Assembly: GCA_947452065.1 (NCBI GenBank) | Contig: CANGBB010000001.1 | Location: 496,001-560,000, forward strand | Length of the DNA: 64,000 nt | Direction of reading: 5' to 3' | Source: Gammaproteobacteria bacterium | Lineage (GTDB): Bacteria; Pseudomonadota; Gammaproteobacteria; Steroidobacterales; Steroidobacteraceae | In this document: positions 18,552 through 26,611 of the stretch, piece after piece | Numbering within the stretch: position 1 is the stretch's first letter | How the letters are laid out: each line of letters begins with the position of its first letter | Notes under the pieces: model-generated | The model's database searches: none | Seen by the model: only the letters and a program-made list of their open reading frames with translations | What the model was told of the DNA's origin: nothing | Translations under genes and position numbers: made by a program

Positions 18552-18842
18552 TCAGGCGTCAATCAGGCGTTCACGTTGGCGCACCGCGCCGCCGAGGTGG
18601 GCGCAGAGCCCGGGATCGCCCTCATGGGGCGCGGGCGGCGTGTCAGGGCCACCGCCAGCCGCCTGATTGGGGACATTTATCTTAGAGAGATTGGACGCTG
18701 AGCACAGACGCCAAGCCAAGCCAGACTTGCCGCCCTCATGAAGCATGAACCCAGATGGCAGCAACGCACGGAACACCAACGCCAGGATCAATAGCTCACA
18801 CAGGCTCTGCTGATGAAATTTTTGTGCAGTGGCTTGGCTCAC
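18552..18842 (-). CDS. Small DUF2946-like protein, possibly truncated
   Basis: A 96-residue ORF with a GTG start, a single hydrophobic segment (about residues 13-33) and FRALLPSGFMLHEGG, which resembles the opening of DUF2946 proteins; a later HEGDPGLCAHLGG resembles their C-terminal His/Cys part. DUF2946 proteins are often near copper or heavy-metal genes, but none is visible here. No good Shine-Dalgarno is seen, it begins only 9 bp after the metB stop, and the C-terminus (RQRERLIDA) looks unusual. It could be a decayed copy. Function unknown. Confidence 0.4.
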   Translation of the reverse strand: MSQATAQKFHQQSLCELLILALVFRALLPSGFMLHEGGKSGLAWRLCSASNLSKINVPNQAAGGGPDTPPAPHEGDPGLCAHLGGAVRQRERLIDA

Positions 18843-18851
18843 AGCCCCCGA

Positions 18852-20036
18852 CTATAGGCGGATCCGCTCCATGGCCGACATAAGGTCTTTCCGCAAATCG
18901 TCCACGGCCTCGATACCGACTGATAGGCGCAACAGGCCATCGACCAGTCCGGCACTTCGACGCGAGGCTTCATCCATCGCCGCATGGGTCATCGACGCGG
19001 GATGCGCGATCAGACTCTCGACGCCACCGAGCGACTCGGCGAGCGAGAAATACTTCATGCCGGCCACGAACTGCTTAACCGCCGGGATGCCGCCGGCAAG
19101 TTCGAAGGTCACGATAGCGCCGAAGCCCTGCTGTTGACGCTGCGCCAGCGCGTGACCCGGGTGCTGTGGCAGACCCGGATAGTAGACACGCGCCACCTGC
19201 GGCTGGGCCACCAGCCATCCGGCGAGCGCTTGGGCATTGGCACCATGGTGCGCAAGCCGCGCGTGAAGCGTCCGCAGGCCACGCAGCGTCAGGAAGCTAT
19301 CGAAGGCCGAGCCAGTAATACCCAGGCAATTGGCCCACCACGCCAGCTGCTCATGCAGCTCGCGCGTCTTGGCCACCACTGCACCACCGACCACATCGCT
19401 GTGACCGTTGATGTATTTGGTGGTCGAATGCACGACGATATCTGCGCCCAAGGACAGCGGTTGCTGCCAGGCCGGCGAAAGGAAGGTGTTGTCGACCACC
19501 GTGAGCGCGCCCGCGCGGCGCGCGGCCTCGCTAACGGCGGCGATATCGGTGATTCGCAGCAATGGGTTGCTGGGCGTCTCGATCCAGACTAATGCCGCGG
19601 GCTTCGCCAAAGCAGCGCGCCACTGCGCCTCATCGCCAAAGTCAACGAAGTCCACCTGCAACTCGCCGCGACGCTTCCAGGCCGTGAACAGGCGGTGCGT
19701 ACCGCCGTAGCAGTCGTGCGGGGCAACGAGGCGGTCACCCGCCTTGAGCAAGTGCCCGCAGAGCGTAATGGCCGCCATGCCGGTGGCCGTGATGACACCG
19801 CCTGCTCCTCCTTCGAGATCGGCCAGTGCAGCACCGAGTAGATCGCGGGTGGGATTGCCTGAGCGCGAGTAATCGTAGGTGCGCTTCTCACCGTATCCGC
19901 GGAAGGCGAAGGTTGAGCTCAGATGGATGGGCGGAACCACCGCGCCAGTGATGTCATCGGTCTCGAGTCCGGCGCGCACGGTGCGCGTGCGACTGTCGAC
20001 GGGTGTAGCAGCATTACGAAGCGATTCGTCACTCAC
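18852..20036 (-). CDS. metB: Cystathionine gamma-synthase / trans-sulfuration PLP enzyme
   Basis: A 394-residue Cys/Met-metabolism PLP enzyme. It probably joins cysteine (or sulfide) to the activated homoserine made by the preceding MetX. Motifs: SRSGNPTRDLLGAALADLEGG (about 57-77, seen as YSRSGNPTRD), DNTFLSPAWQQPLSLGADIV, and the PLP lysine in HSTTKYINGHSD (about 205). The start is GTG, immediately after the metX TGA, so the two are surely co-transcribed and translationally coupled. Substrate choice (O-succinyl- versus O-acetylhomoserine, cysteine versus sulfide) cannot be read from the sequence. Confidence 0.88.
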   Translation of the reverse strand: MSDESLRNAATPVDSRTRTVRAGLETDDITGAVVPPIHLSSTFAFRGYGEKRTYDYSRSGNPTRDLLGAALADLEGGAGGVITATGMAAITLCGHLLKAGDRLVAPHDCYGGTHRLFTAWKRRGELQVDFVDFGDEAQWRAALAKPAALVWIETPSNPLLRITDIAAVSEAARRAGALTVVDNTFLSPAWQQPLSLGADIVVHSTTKYINGHSDVVGGAVVAKTRELHEQLAWWANCLGITGSAFDSFLTLRGLRTLHARLAHHGANAQALAGWLVAQPQVARVYYPGLPQHPGHALAQRQQQGFGAIVTFELAGGIPAVKQFVAGMKYFSLAESLGGVESLIAHPASMTHAAMDEASRRSAGLVDGLLRLSVGIEAVDDLRKDLMSAMERIRL

Positions 20037-21050
20037 TCAGCATTCTCCATAGGCGCAAGCCAAAATCGGGCGCAGCTGGCCGGCCTCTTTAAGAAAGGCG
20101 TCATGACCATGCGGCGAGGAAATTTCATGCAGTCGTCCATTCGGCAAGCGGGCAGCCAGCGCGCGCATATCTTCCAGCGGCACAAGCTGATCCTCGCGCA
20201 CCGCGACGGCGCTGGTTGGCACGACAATGCGTGCCGCATCGACGTGATGCAGGTCGATCGACTCTGACAGGCAGAGAAACGATTCAGGCTGATAGCGGCG
20301 GGCGTAATCACGGCCGCGAGCGAACAAATAACTTTCCACTGGGAACTCAAAGCGGCCGTCGACGCGCGTCGGAGGACTGCTGAAGCGGGCAGCGAACTCC
20401 TCACCGCTTCGATAGGTGGCCATCGCCAGGGCGCGGGCAATCTCCATGCCCTGCTCGCCAGAGCCGTGGGCCAACGCGAAGCGAACGGTGCGGCGTTGCA
20501 CGCTGCGCCACGCGGTCGAGAGCGGATGCGTTCGATCCGCCGCCGAAATCACAATCAAGCGACCAACCCGCTCGGGATGTCGCTCGCCAAATGCCAGTGC
20601 CACCATGCCGCCGTAGGAAGCGCCCACAATGGTGGCGATGCGCGGGAGCTCAAGGTGATCGAGCAGGCAGCGGAGGGCTTCAGCCTGATCGTAACTGGAC
20701 AGGCTGGGCGGCTCGGCCCCAGCGACCGGGCGAGTGGATTCACCGCTCCCGCCCAGATAGTCCACACCGAGGACGCGGCAGCGACGCGTGTCCAGTGCCC
20801 GACCGGCACCGACAATTTCATGCCACCAGCCCTGTCGCTCGTTTTCAGCGTCAAAGACCTGCCGGTGTGCAGAGATGCCGCCGAGCACGATCACAACCGG
20901 CAGACCCGCCGCGCCTGTCAGCCGCCAGGCCAGCTTTGCGCCGTGCAGCTCGCCGCCGTGATGCAAGCGGAACGGGTCCGGGAGAGGGAGAACGCCATCG
21001 ATGGCTGTGCCCTGCTCTCGACCCGCCAAGTGAACGCTGCTGTGACTCAT
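20037..21050 (-). CDS. metX: Homoserine O-acyltransferase, MetX-like alpha/beta hydrolase
   Basis: Activates homoserine with an acyl-CoA as the first committed step to methionine. The 337-residue protein is of the MetX fold, with LGGISAHR as the oxyanion region (about 56-63), a nucleophile elbow GASYGGMVALAFG (around 143-155) and a C-terminal GHDAFLKE with the catalytic His (about 317). The elbow reads GASYGG rather than the GGSMGG usual for long MetX acetyltransferases. Xanthomonad MetX proteins of this short type have been described as succinyltransferases (family knowledge). Regulation is by an upstream SAM-I riboswitch, with metB directly downstream. Confidence 0.88.
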   Translation of the reverse strand: MSHSSVHLAGREQGTAIDGVLPLPDPFRLHHGGELHGAKLAWRLTGAAGLPVVIVLGGISAHRQVFDAENERQGWWHEIVGAGRALDTRRCRVLGVDYLGGSGESTRPVAGAEPPSLSSYDQAEALRCLLDHLELPRIATIVGASYGGMVALAFGERHPERVGRLIVISAADRTHPLSTAWRSVQRRTVRFALAHGSGEQGMEIARALAMATYRSGEEFAARFSSPPTRVDGRFEFPVESYLFARGRDYARRYQPESFLCLSESIDLHHVDAARIVVPTSAVAVREDQLVPLEDMRALAARLPNGRLHEISSPHGHDAFLKEAGQLRPILACAYGEC

Positions 21051-21163
21051 GTACCGCCAGACTCCGGAACCGGTTTCACCGACTCAACGGAAAACACCTG
21101 CTGCAGGGGTGAGGCGTGCCGGGTAACGACCGGCGAGACGCGAGGCCGCGTCCCGGATACACG

Positions 21164-21261
21164 CTCATCTGCCGGCTTGCGCCGCAGGAGTTGGCACCAC
21201 TTCGGTGATCCGATGGTTGCCCCGGCGTCGAAGGGCCTTTCCCTCAGCCGGTCTCGATGAG
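21164..21261 (-). ncRNA. SAM-I (S-box) riboswitch
   Basis: Read 5' to 3' on the minus strand, P1 is formed by CTCATC (21261-21256) and GATGAG (21169-21164). Between them are the S-box core elements CTGAGGGA, GGCCC, GCCGGGGCAACC and GGTGCCAACTCC in the right order. The aptamer begins right after a sigma70 promoter and ends about 113 nt before the metX start, so it should reduce metXB expression when S-adenosylmethionine is plentiful. The expression platform is less clear: a hairpin of CACC and GGTG arms around 21095-21115, followed by TTTT, could be a terminator. Confidence 0.9.
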
Positions 21262-21268
21262 TCAGCAA

Positions 21269-21298
21269 AGTGTAGGGTTTGCCCTCAGAGGCGGTCAA
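21269..21298 (-). promoter_or_regulatory. Sigma70 promoter for metX
   Basis: TTGACC (21298-21293) and TACACT (21274-21269) are separated by 18 nt on the minus strand. Transcription would start at about 21262, directly at the first base of the riboswitch P1 stem, which supports both calls. Confidence 0.75.
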
Positions 21299-21328
21299 GT
21301 GGCGCGCTTGCGCGCCGCTACCATGGCG

Positions 21329-21344
21329 TGCTAGTGTACTAACA
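21329..21344. promoter_or_regulatory. Imperfect dyad in the trpR-like/his promoter region
   Basis: TGCTAGTGTACTAACA reads TG-TAGT-ACTA-CA in dyad symmetry (6 of 8 pairs complementary). It overlaps a region with a -10-like TAATAC (21348-21353) and lies about 30 bp upstream of the TrpR-like gene. The CTAG/ACTA half-sites recall TrpR operators of E. coli, so autoregulation is plausible. A separate GGCGCG-CTTG-CGCGCC hairpin lies at 21301-21316. Confidence 0.4.
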
Positions 21345-21371
21345 CGTTAATACATCCCGACCAGCACCGGC

Positions 21372-21680
21372 ATGAAAGCCCACACCAATGTCTCCCGTAA
21401 ACAGGAGGCGCTCAGCGAGCGACGCCTGCTCGAAGCGCTGGCCACCTTGCGCACCCCGGAGGAAATCCGTGGCTTTTTGCGCGATTTGTGCACGCCGGCT
21501 GAATTACAGGCCATGGCGGACCGCTGGGCGGCCGTCGAGCACCTGCGCCGCGGGCTGCCCTACCGGGAGATCCACCGTATCACCGGCGTCAGCGTGACCA
21601 CCATCGGTCGCGTTGCGCGCTACCTCGCCGCCGGCAACGGCGGTTATTCACTGGCCGCAGAGCGGCTGCAGGATCGCTGA
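21372..21680 (+). CDS. TrpR-like (YerC/YecD family) DNA-binding protein
   Basis: A 102-residue all-helical protein with a C-terminal helix-turn-helix (about residues 56-82) reading RRGLPYREIHRITGVSVTTI, like TrpR and YerC/YecD. LRTPEEIRGFLRDLCTPAEL (about 26-45) corresponds to the N-terminal dimerisation helices. The stop is 3 bp before the hisG start, so it is the first gene of the his operon. TrpR itself senses tryptophan, but its ligand residues cannot be confirmed here, and the neighbouring operon is histidine. It could be a transcriptional regulator of his genes. Confidence 0.85.
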   Translation: MKAHTNVSRKQEALSERRLLEALATLRTPEEIRGFLRDLCTPAELQAMADRWAAVEHLRRGLPYREIHRITGVSVTTIGRVARYLAAGNGGYSLAAERLQDR

Positions 21681-21683
21681 ACC

Positions 21684-22583
21684 ATGGACCGAGAGACCCG
21701 CCTGCGAGTAGCCATCCAGAAATCCGGCCGGCTGACCGATCCGACACTTGAACTGCTCAACCTCTGCGGGCTGAAGCTGTCGCGCGGCAAGGACCAGTTG
21801 TTTGGGTTCGGCGAGAACCTGCCGCTGGATGTTCTGTTCGTCCGTGATGATGACATCCCGGATCTGGTGCATGAGGACGTGTGCGAACTGGGCGTGTTGG
21901 GCCTGAACGTGTTGGAGGAGCGACGCCTAGAGATGATCGCACGCGGACACGAGGCGCGCTTTGAAGTCCTGCGTCATCTCGATTTTGGGCGGTGCCGCCT
22001 GGCTCTGGCCGTGCCTGAAGACTTCGAATTCCGCGGCGTTGAGTCCCTGCGGGGGCGTCGCATTGCCACCACCTACCCCTTCACGCTCGCGCGCTGGCTC
22101 AGCGAGCGCAACATCACGGCGGATATCGTCACCCTGTCGGGTGCGGTCGAAATCGCACCGCGACTTGGCCGTGCCGACCTGATCTGCGACCTGGTCTCGA
22201 CCGGCTCGACACTGCAAGCTAACCATCTGCGCGAAGTGGAAACGGTGCTCGAGAGTCATGCAGTGATCATTCGTACGCCCGTGGCCCTGTCGGCCTTTAA
22301 GGCAGACTGGGTTGAGCGACTCATGATGCGTGTTGGCGGCGTCGAGCAGGTCAAGGGCAGCAAGTACATCATGCTGCACGCGCCGCGCTCTGCGCTGCCG
22401 GCCATTCGCCGGTTGCTCCCGGGCAGCGAGTCGCCCACCATTCTGCCTCTGGACGGCGCGGATGATCGCGTGGCGATCCACGCCGTCTGCCGCGAGAACG
22501 TATTCTGGGAGACACTCGAGAGTCTCAAGAAAGCCGGCGCCAGCTCACTGCTGGTGCTACCGGTTGAAAAGATGCTCGCCTGA
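21684..22583 (+). CDS. hisG: ATP phosphoribosyltransferase (long form)
   Basis: HisG joins ATP and PRPP in the first and committed step of histidine synthesis. The 299 residues match the long form, with the PRPP-binding site in the DLICDLVSTGSTLQANHLRE region (about 168-187, quoted in part as VSTGSTLQANHL), and a C-terminal ACT-like domain (about 215-299) for histidine feedback. Early motif: LRVAIQKSGRLTDPTLELL (residues 6-24, quoted in part as LRVAIQKSGRL). No HisZ partner is needed for this form. It is 3 bp after the TrpR-like gene and 8 bp before hisD. Confidence 0.96.
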   Translation: MDRETRLRVAIQKSGRLTDPTLELLNLCGLKLSRGKDQLFGFGENLPLDVLFVRDDDIPDLVHEDVCELGVLGLNVLEERRLEMIARGHEARFEVLRHLDFGRCRLALAVPEDFEFRGVESLRGRRIATTYPFTLARWLSERNITADIVTLSGAVEIAPRLGRADLICDLVSTGSTLQANHLREVETVLESHAVIIRTPVALSAFKADWVERLMMRVGGVEQVKGSKYIMLHAPRSALPAIRRLLPGSESPTILPLDGADDRVAIHAVCRENVFWETLESLKKAGASSLLVLPVEKMLA

Positions 22584-22591
22584 GAGGTCGT

Positions 22592-23887
22592 ATGCAGATC
22601 ATCGACTGGCAGACACTGGATGAGTCGGCGCGCGATGCGGCCTTGCGTCGGCCGGCTCAACAGCACAACGACACCCTGCAGACGCAGGTGCAGGCGTTGG
22701 TCGCAGCCGTGCGCTCGGAAGGCGACGCTGCGTTGTTTCGCCTCACTGCTCAGTTCGACGGCGTAACGCTTCAGGATCTGCGCGTCGGTGAAGAGGAATT
22801 CGCTGCGGCCGAGTCGCAGTTGGACCCCGCAGACCTGCAGGCCATCGACATTGCCATCGCCAATGTCCGCGCATTCCATGCCGCGCAGCAGCTGGCGCCG
22901 CTCACGCTGGAGGTTCAGCCCGGGGTGCGCTGCGAAAGGTTGATTCGACCGCTCGCTGCGGTGGGTCTGTATGTTCCCGCCGGCAGCGCTCCGCTGCCCT
23001 CGACAGCCATCATGCTGGCCATACCCGCTGCTCTGGCTGGGTGCCCTCGCCGCGTGCTCTGCACCCCGCCGCAGCGCGATGGGCGCGCTAACGCCGCCGT
23101 GCTCGCCGCCGCCCGTCGCTGCGGCATTACCGAGGTCTTCAAGGTCGGCGGCGCGCAGGCCATCGCCGCCATGGCCTATGGCACTTCCACGGTACCCAAG
23201 GTGGCGAAGATCTTCGGGCCTGGCAACGCATGGGTCACTGCAGCCAAGCAACTGGTGGCGGCTGATCCCGATGGTGCCGCGCTCGACATGCCGGCTGGCC
23301 CCTCCGAAGTCATGGTTATTGCAGATGGCGCGGCCAACCCCGAATTCGTAGCCAGCGATCTGCTAGCGCAGTGCGAACACGACACCAAGGCGCAGGCGGT
23401 TCTCGTGACTGACTCGCGCGAACTGGCGCAGCGTGTGCAGTCTGCACTGAGTGCACAGATTGCAACGCTTTCCCGGCAGACGATCCTGCAACAGGCCGTC
23501 AACAGCTCGCGAATCATTCTCGTGCCCGACCTGACGACGGCCGTTGCGGTCGCGGAACGCTATGCACCGGAGCACCTCATCGTGCAGACGCGCGCGCCGC
23601 GCCAGATACTGGAGCAGATCAGCACCGCAGGTTCCGTGTTCCTCGGACCTTGGTCACCGGAACCGATGGGTGACTACTGCTCCGGCACCAATCATGTGTT
23701 GCCAACGTATGGCTATGCACGCAGCTACAGCGGTCTGTCGCTGCACGACTTCTCCCGCCGCATGACCGTGCAGGAGCTGACCGCCGATGGGTTGCGTCAA
23801 CTCGGGCCCGTAGCCGCAAGACTTGCGCGCTTGGAGGGCCTTGATGCCCACGCGGCGGCAGTGGATGTGAGGCTGCGAACACTGTGA
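22592..23887 (+). CDS. hisD: Histidinol dehydrogenase
   Basis: HisD oxidises histidinol to histidine in two NAD+-dependent steps at a zinc site. The 431-residue protein contains KIFGPGNAWVTAAKQLV, DMPAGPSEVMVIAD, a zinc/base cluster LAQCEHDTKAQAVLVT (about 265-280), and GPWSPEPMGDYCSGTNHVLPT with YSGLSLHDFSRRM near the C-terminus. It overlaps the GTG start of hisC by 4 nt, which implies coupled translation. Confidence 0.97.
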   Translation: MQIIDWQTLDESARDAALRRPAQQHNDTLQTQVQALVAAVRSEGDAALFRLTAQFDGVTLQDLRVGEEEFAAAESQLDPADLQAIDIAIANVRAFHAAQQLAPLTLEVQPGVRCERLIRPLAAVGLYVPAGSAPLPSTAIMLAIPAALAGCPRRVLCTPPQRDGRANAAVLAAARRCGITEVFKVGGAQAIAAMAYGTSTVPKVAKIFGPGNAWVTAAKQLVAADPDGAALDMPAGPSEVMVIADGAANPEFVASDLLAQCEHDTKAQAVLVTDSRELAQRVQSALSAQIATLSRQTILQQAVNSSRIILVPDLTTAVAVAERYAPEHLIVQTRAPRQILEQISTAGSVFLGPWSPEPMGDYCSGTNHVLPTYGYARSYSGLSLHDFSRRMTVQELTADGLRQLGPVAARLARLEGLDAHAAAVDVRLRTL

Positions 23888-24939
23888 GCTGGCTCACCGA
23901 CATCGCGCGACCTGAGATTCAGGCCCTCAAGGCCTACGAGCACGCCAGCTGGGAGCCGGGGCTCGTTCGATTGCACGCCAACGAATCCCCCTGGCGCGCG
24001 ACGGTCGACAACAGCGTGGCCGGGCTAAACCGCTATCCGGAGCCGCATCCCCATGAGCTGATGGACCGCTTGGCCGATCACTACGGCGTCCCGCATGGGT
24101 GGCTGCTGGCCGGCCGTGGTGGCGACGAGGTCATCGACCTGCTCATCCGCTGCTATTGCCGCGCTGGGACCGATGCCATCGTCATCACACCGCCAACATT
24201 CGGCATGTACGCTGTGGCCGCTCGCATTCAGGGGGCCGCAGTCATCAGCGTGCCCCTATCCGCAGCCAACGGGTTTGATACCGACTTCACCGCGTTGCGC
24301 GCGGCACTGACACCATCGGTCAAGCTGGTCTTCCTGTGCTCACCTAACAACCCCACCGGCAATCTGGTACCTGCTGAAGAGATACTGCGGCTGACTCAAG
24401 AGCTGTCCGGCCGCGCATTGGTTGTTGTGGATGAGGCGTACATCGAGTTCGCCGATCGGGAGTCACTGGCTCAGCAGGTTGCTCACTATCCAGGACTGGC
24501 AGTGGTGCGCACCCTGTCAAAGGCCTTTGCGCTGGCGGGCGCGCGCTGCGGTGCGCTAATCGCGCAACCTGAAGTGATTCAGCTGCTGCAGCGGATCATT
24601 CAGCCTTACGCCATCACCCAACTGACCATTGAGGCTGTGTTCGCCGCGCTGGAACCCACCGGTGTCAGCACGGCGCGCGAGCGAGTCGCCCTGCTCGTCC
24701 GCGAGCGTGAACGACTGGCCTCTGGCCTCGCCGCCAGTCAGCGGGTAGCGCGCGTCTGGCCCAGCGCAGCGAATTTCCTGCTGGTTGAATTTACCGACGC
24801 CGCCGAGGCGTTGAGGCGCACGCATGCTGCAGGCCTGTTGGTGCGCGACTTCCGCAACACACCCGGCCTGGAGCGCGCATTGCGCATCAGCGTTGGCTCA
24901 CCCGAACAGAACGATCGATTGCTTGCGAGCCTCACATGA
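23884..24939 (+). CDS. hisC: Histidinol-phosphate aminotransferase
   Basis: HisC makes histidinol phosphate from imidazole acetol phosphate with PLP. The 351-residue class I/II aminotransferase has LHANESPW near residue 34, GRGGDEVIDLLIRCYCR, FLCSPNNPTGNLV (about 150-162), the DEAYIEFAD motif and the PLP lysine in VRTLSKAFALAGARCG (about 210-225). It begins with GTG, overlapping hisD by 4 nt, and ends overlapping hisB by 4 nt. Confidence 0.95.
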   Translation: MSWLTDIARPEIQALKAYEHASWEPGLVRLHANESPWRATVDNSVAGLNRYPEPHPHELMDRLADHYGVPHGWLLAGRGGDEVIDLLIRCYCRAGTDAIVITPPTFGMYAVAARIQGAAVISVPLSAANGFDTDFTALRAALTPSVKLVFLCSPNNPTGNLVPAEEILRLTQELSGRALVVVDEAYIEFADRESLAQQVAHYPGLAVVRTLSKAFALAGARCGALIAQPEVIQLLQRIIQPYAITQLTIEAVFAALEPTGVSTARERVALLVRERERLASGLAASQRVARVWPSAANFLLVEFTDAAEALRRTHAAGLLVRDFRNTPGLERALRISVGSPEQNDRLLASLT

Positions 24940-26009
24940 AGAACGCCTATCCCACATTGTTTGTCGATCGCGATGGCGTGCTCGTCGAGGAGCCGCCTGA
25001 TGAGCAGGTCGATCGCCTGGACAAGATCCGGTTTGTTCCGGGCGTATTCGGCGCGCTCGCTGAGCTACAGCGTGCTGGCTATCGACTGGTGATGGTCACC
25101 AATCAGGACGGTCTGGGCACAAATTCGTTCCCGCAGGACCACTTCGAACGCTGCCAGCAATTCATTCTCGATGCGCTGAGTTCGCAGGGCGTGCGCTTCG
25201 ATGCCGTGTGCATCTGCCCGCATCGCCCCGCCGATGACTGCGACTGCCGCAAGCCGAAAACCGGACTGCTGGAAGCCTACTTGGCCGATCACGACTATGT
25301 CCGGGAGCAGAGCGCTGTGATCGGCGATCGGGATACGGACATGCAGTTGGCGAGCAACCTTGGTGTGCGCGGGCTGCGCCTCAGACTCAATGGCTCCCCG
25401 GCCGAGACTTGGGCGGGCATCGCGCGCGAACTCACCATCCGTCGCGCCACTGTGCTGCGCCAGACGCAGGAAACCCATATCAACGTCATCGTAGCGCTCG
25501 GCAGCGAGGAACCCTCCCGCGTCACAACCGGGATTGGATTCTTTGATCACATGCTCGAGCAACTGTCCAAGCATGGTGGCTTTAGTCTGCAATTGGACTG
25601 CAAGGGCGACCTACACATTGATGAGCACCACACTATCGAGGACTGTGCGCTGGCGCTTGGCGAGGCTTTGCGCAAAGCTCTCGGAGACAAGCGCGGCATC
25701 GGTCGTTACGGCTTCCTGCTGGCCATGGACGAATCCCAGGCACAGGTTGCGATCGATCTCTCCGGTCGCGCCTACTTCGTGTTCGAAGGCCAATTCGGGC
25801 GCGAGGCGGTCGGCACGCTGCCCACCGAACTGGTACCGCATTTCTTCCGCTCTTTGTCTGACGCACTGGGCTGCGCCCTGCACATACAGGTACGCGGCGA
25901 AAACACGCACCACATGATTGAGGCCTGCTTCAAGAGCGTAGGTCGCGCATTGCGTCCGGCACTGGCGCGCCTCGGCGCCGAACTGCCAACCACCAAGGGC
26001 ATGCTGTGA
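24936..26009 (+). CDS. hisB: Bifunctional histidinol-phosphatase / imidazoleglycerol-phosphate dehydratase
   Basis: A 357-residue fusion like the enterobacterial HisB. The N-terminal half (about 1-165) is a HAD phosphatase, with FVDRDGVLVEEPPDE as motif I, MVTNQDG as motif II, the four-Cys/His zinc loop CICPHRPADDCDCRKP and DRDTDMQLA. The C-terminal half (about 170-357) is IGP dehydratase, with GIGFFDHMLEQLSKHGGF and the metal-binding HHTIEDCALALGEAL and HHMIEACFKS. The dual-function form supports a gammaproteobacterial origin. It overlaps both neighbours by 4 nt. Confidence 0.97.
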   Translation: MKNAYPTLFVDRDGVLVEEPPDEQVDRLDKIRFVPGVFGALAELQRAGYRLVMVTNQDGLGTNSFPQDHFERCQQFILDALSSQGVRFDAVCICPHRPADDCDCRKPKTGLLEAYLADHDYVREQSAVIGDRDTDMQLASNLGVRGLRLRLNGSPAETWAGIARELTIRRATVLRQTQETHINVIVALGSEEPSRVTTGIGFFDHMLEQLSKHGGFSLQLDCKGDLHIDEHHTIEDCALALGEALRKALGDKRGIGRYGFLLAMDESQAQVAIDLSGRAYFVFEGQFGREAVGTLPTELVPHFFRSLSDALGCALHIQVRGENTHHMIEACFKSVGRALRPALARLGAELPTTKGML

Positions 26010-26611
26010 GCGCAGACGGCGTTGACCTGACCATCATCGACAGTGGCGGTGCCAATCTGGCTTCACTGCGGTATGCCCTTGAAAGGCTCGGTGCCAGTTC
26101 GATAGTCAGCAGCGATCCAGCCGTCATTCGCGCTGCGCGCCGCGTGCTACTCCCAGGTGTCGGAGCCGCAGGCGACGCGATGGCCCGCCTGCGCGCCACT
26201 GGCCTTGACCAGGAAATCCCGCGACTAACGCAGCCGCTGCTAGGAATCTGCCTGGGAATGCAGCTGCTGTTCGCCCATTCCGAGGAAGGCCATACACGTT
26301 GTCTGGGTGTGATCGACGCTCAGGTACGTCGACTGATAGGCAGCAGCGAGCGGCCGGTGCCGCATATGGGTTGGAATAACTTCACGCCGGTGCGTAACGA
26401 TCCGCTGCTGCGCGGCTTTGGGCCGGACGACTTCGTGTATTTCGTGCACGGCTATGCCGCCGACGTCGGTGAGCACACACTGGCCAGCACGGAGTATGGC
26501 TCCACATTCAGCGCCGTCGTCCGGCGTGACAACTTCTGGGGCGTGCAGTTCCATCCGGAGCGTTCGGCTACAGCCGGCGCGCGCCTGCTCAAAAACTTTC
26601 TGGAGCTCTGA
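26006..26611 (+). CDS. hisH: Imidazole glycerol phosphate synthase, glutaminase subunit
   Basis: HisH hydrolyses glutamine and channels ammonia to HisF. The 201-residue class I glutamine amidotransferase has the oxyanion and nucleophile segments LLPGVGAAGDAM and LGICLGMQLLF (Cys about residue 82) and the His/Glu part in GVQFHPERSA. The start is GTG at 26006, overlapping hisB by 4 nt; hisA begins at its last base. All expected catalytic residues are present. Confidence 0.96.
   Translation: MSADGVDLTIIDSGGANLASLRYALERLGASSIVSSDPAVIRAARRVLLPGVGAAGDAMARLRATGLDQEIPRLTQPLLGICLGMQLLFAHSEEGHTRCLGVIDAQVRRLIGSSERPVPHMGWNNFTPVRNDPLLRGFGPDDFVYFVHGYAADVGEHTLASTEYGSTFSAVVRRDNFWGVQFHPERSATAGARLLKNFLEL

Noticed and set aside
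17414-18685. 423-codon plus-strand ORF opposite fumarase
   Set aside because: Composition is Arg/His-rich as in frame shadows and it has no family motif, whereas fumarase is well supported.
22256-23251. 331-codon minus-strand ORF opposite hisG/hisD
   Set aside because: Shadow ORF; the his genes fully explain the region.
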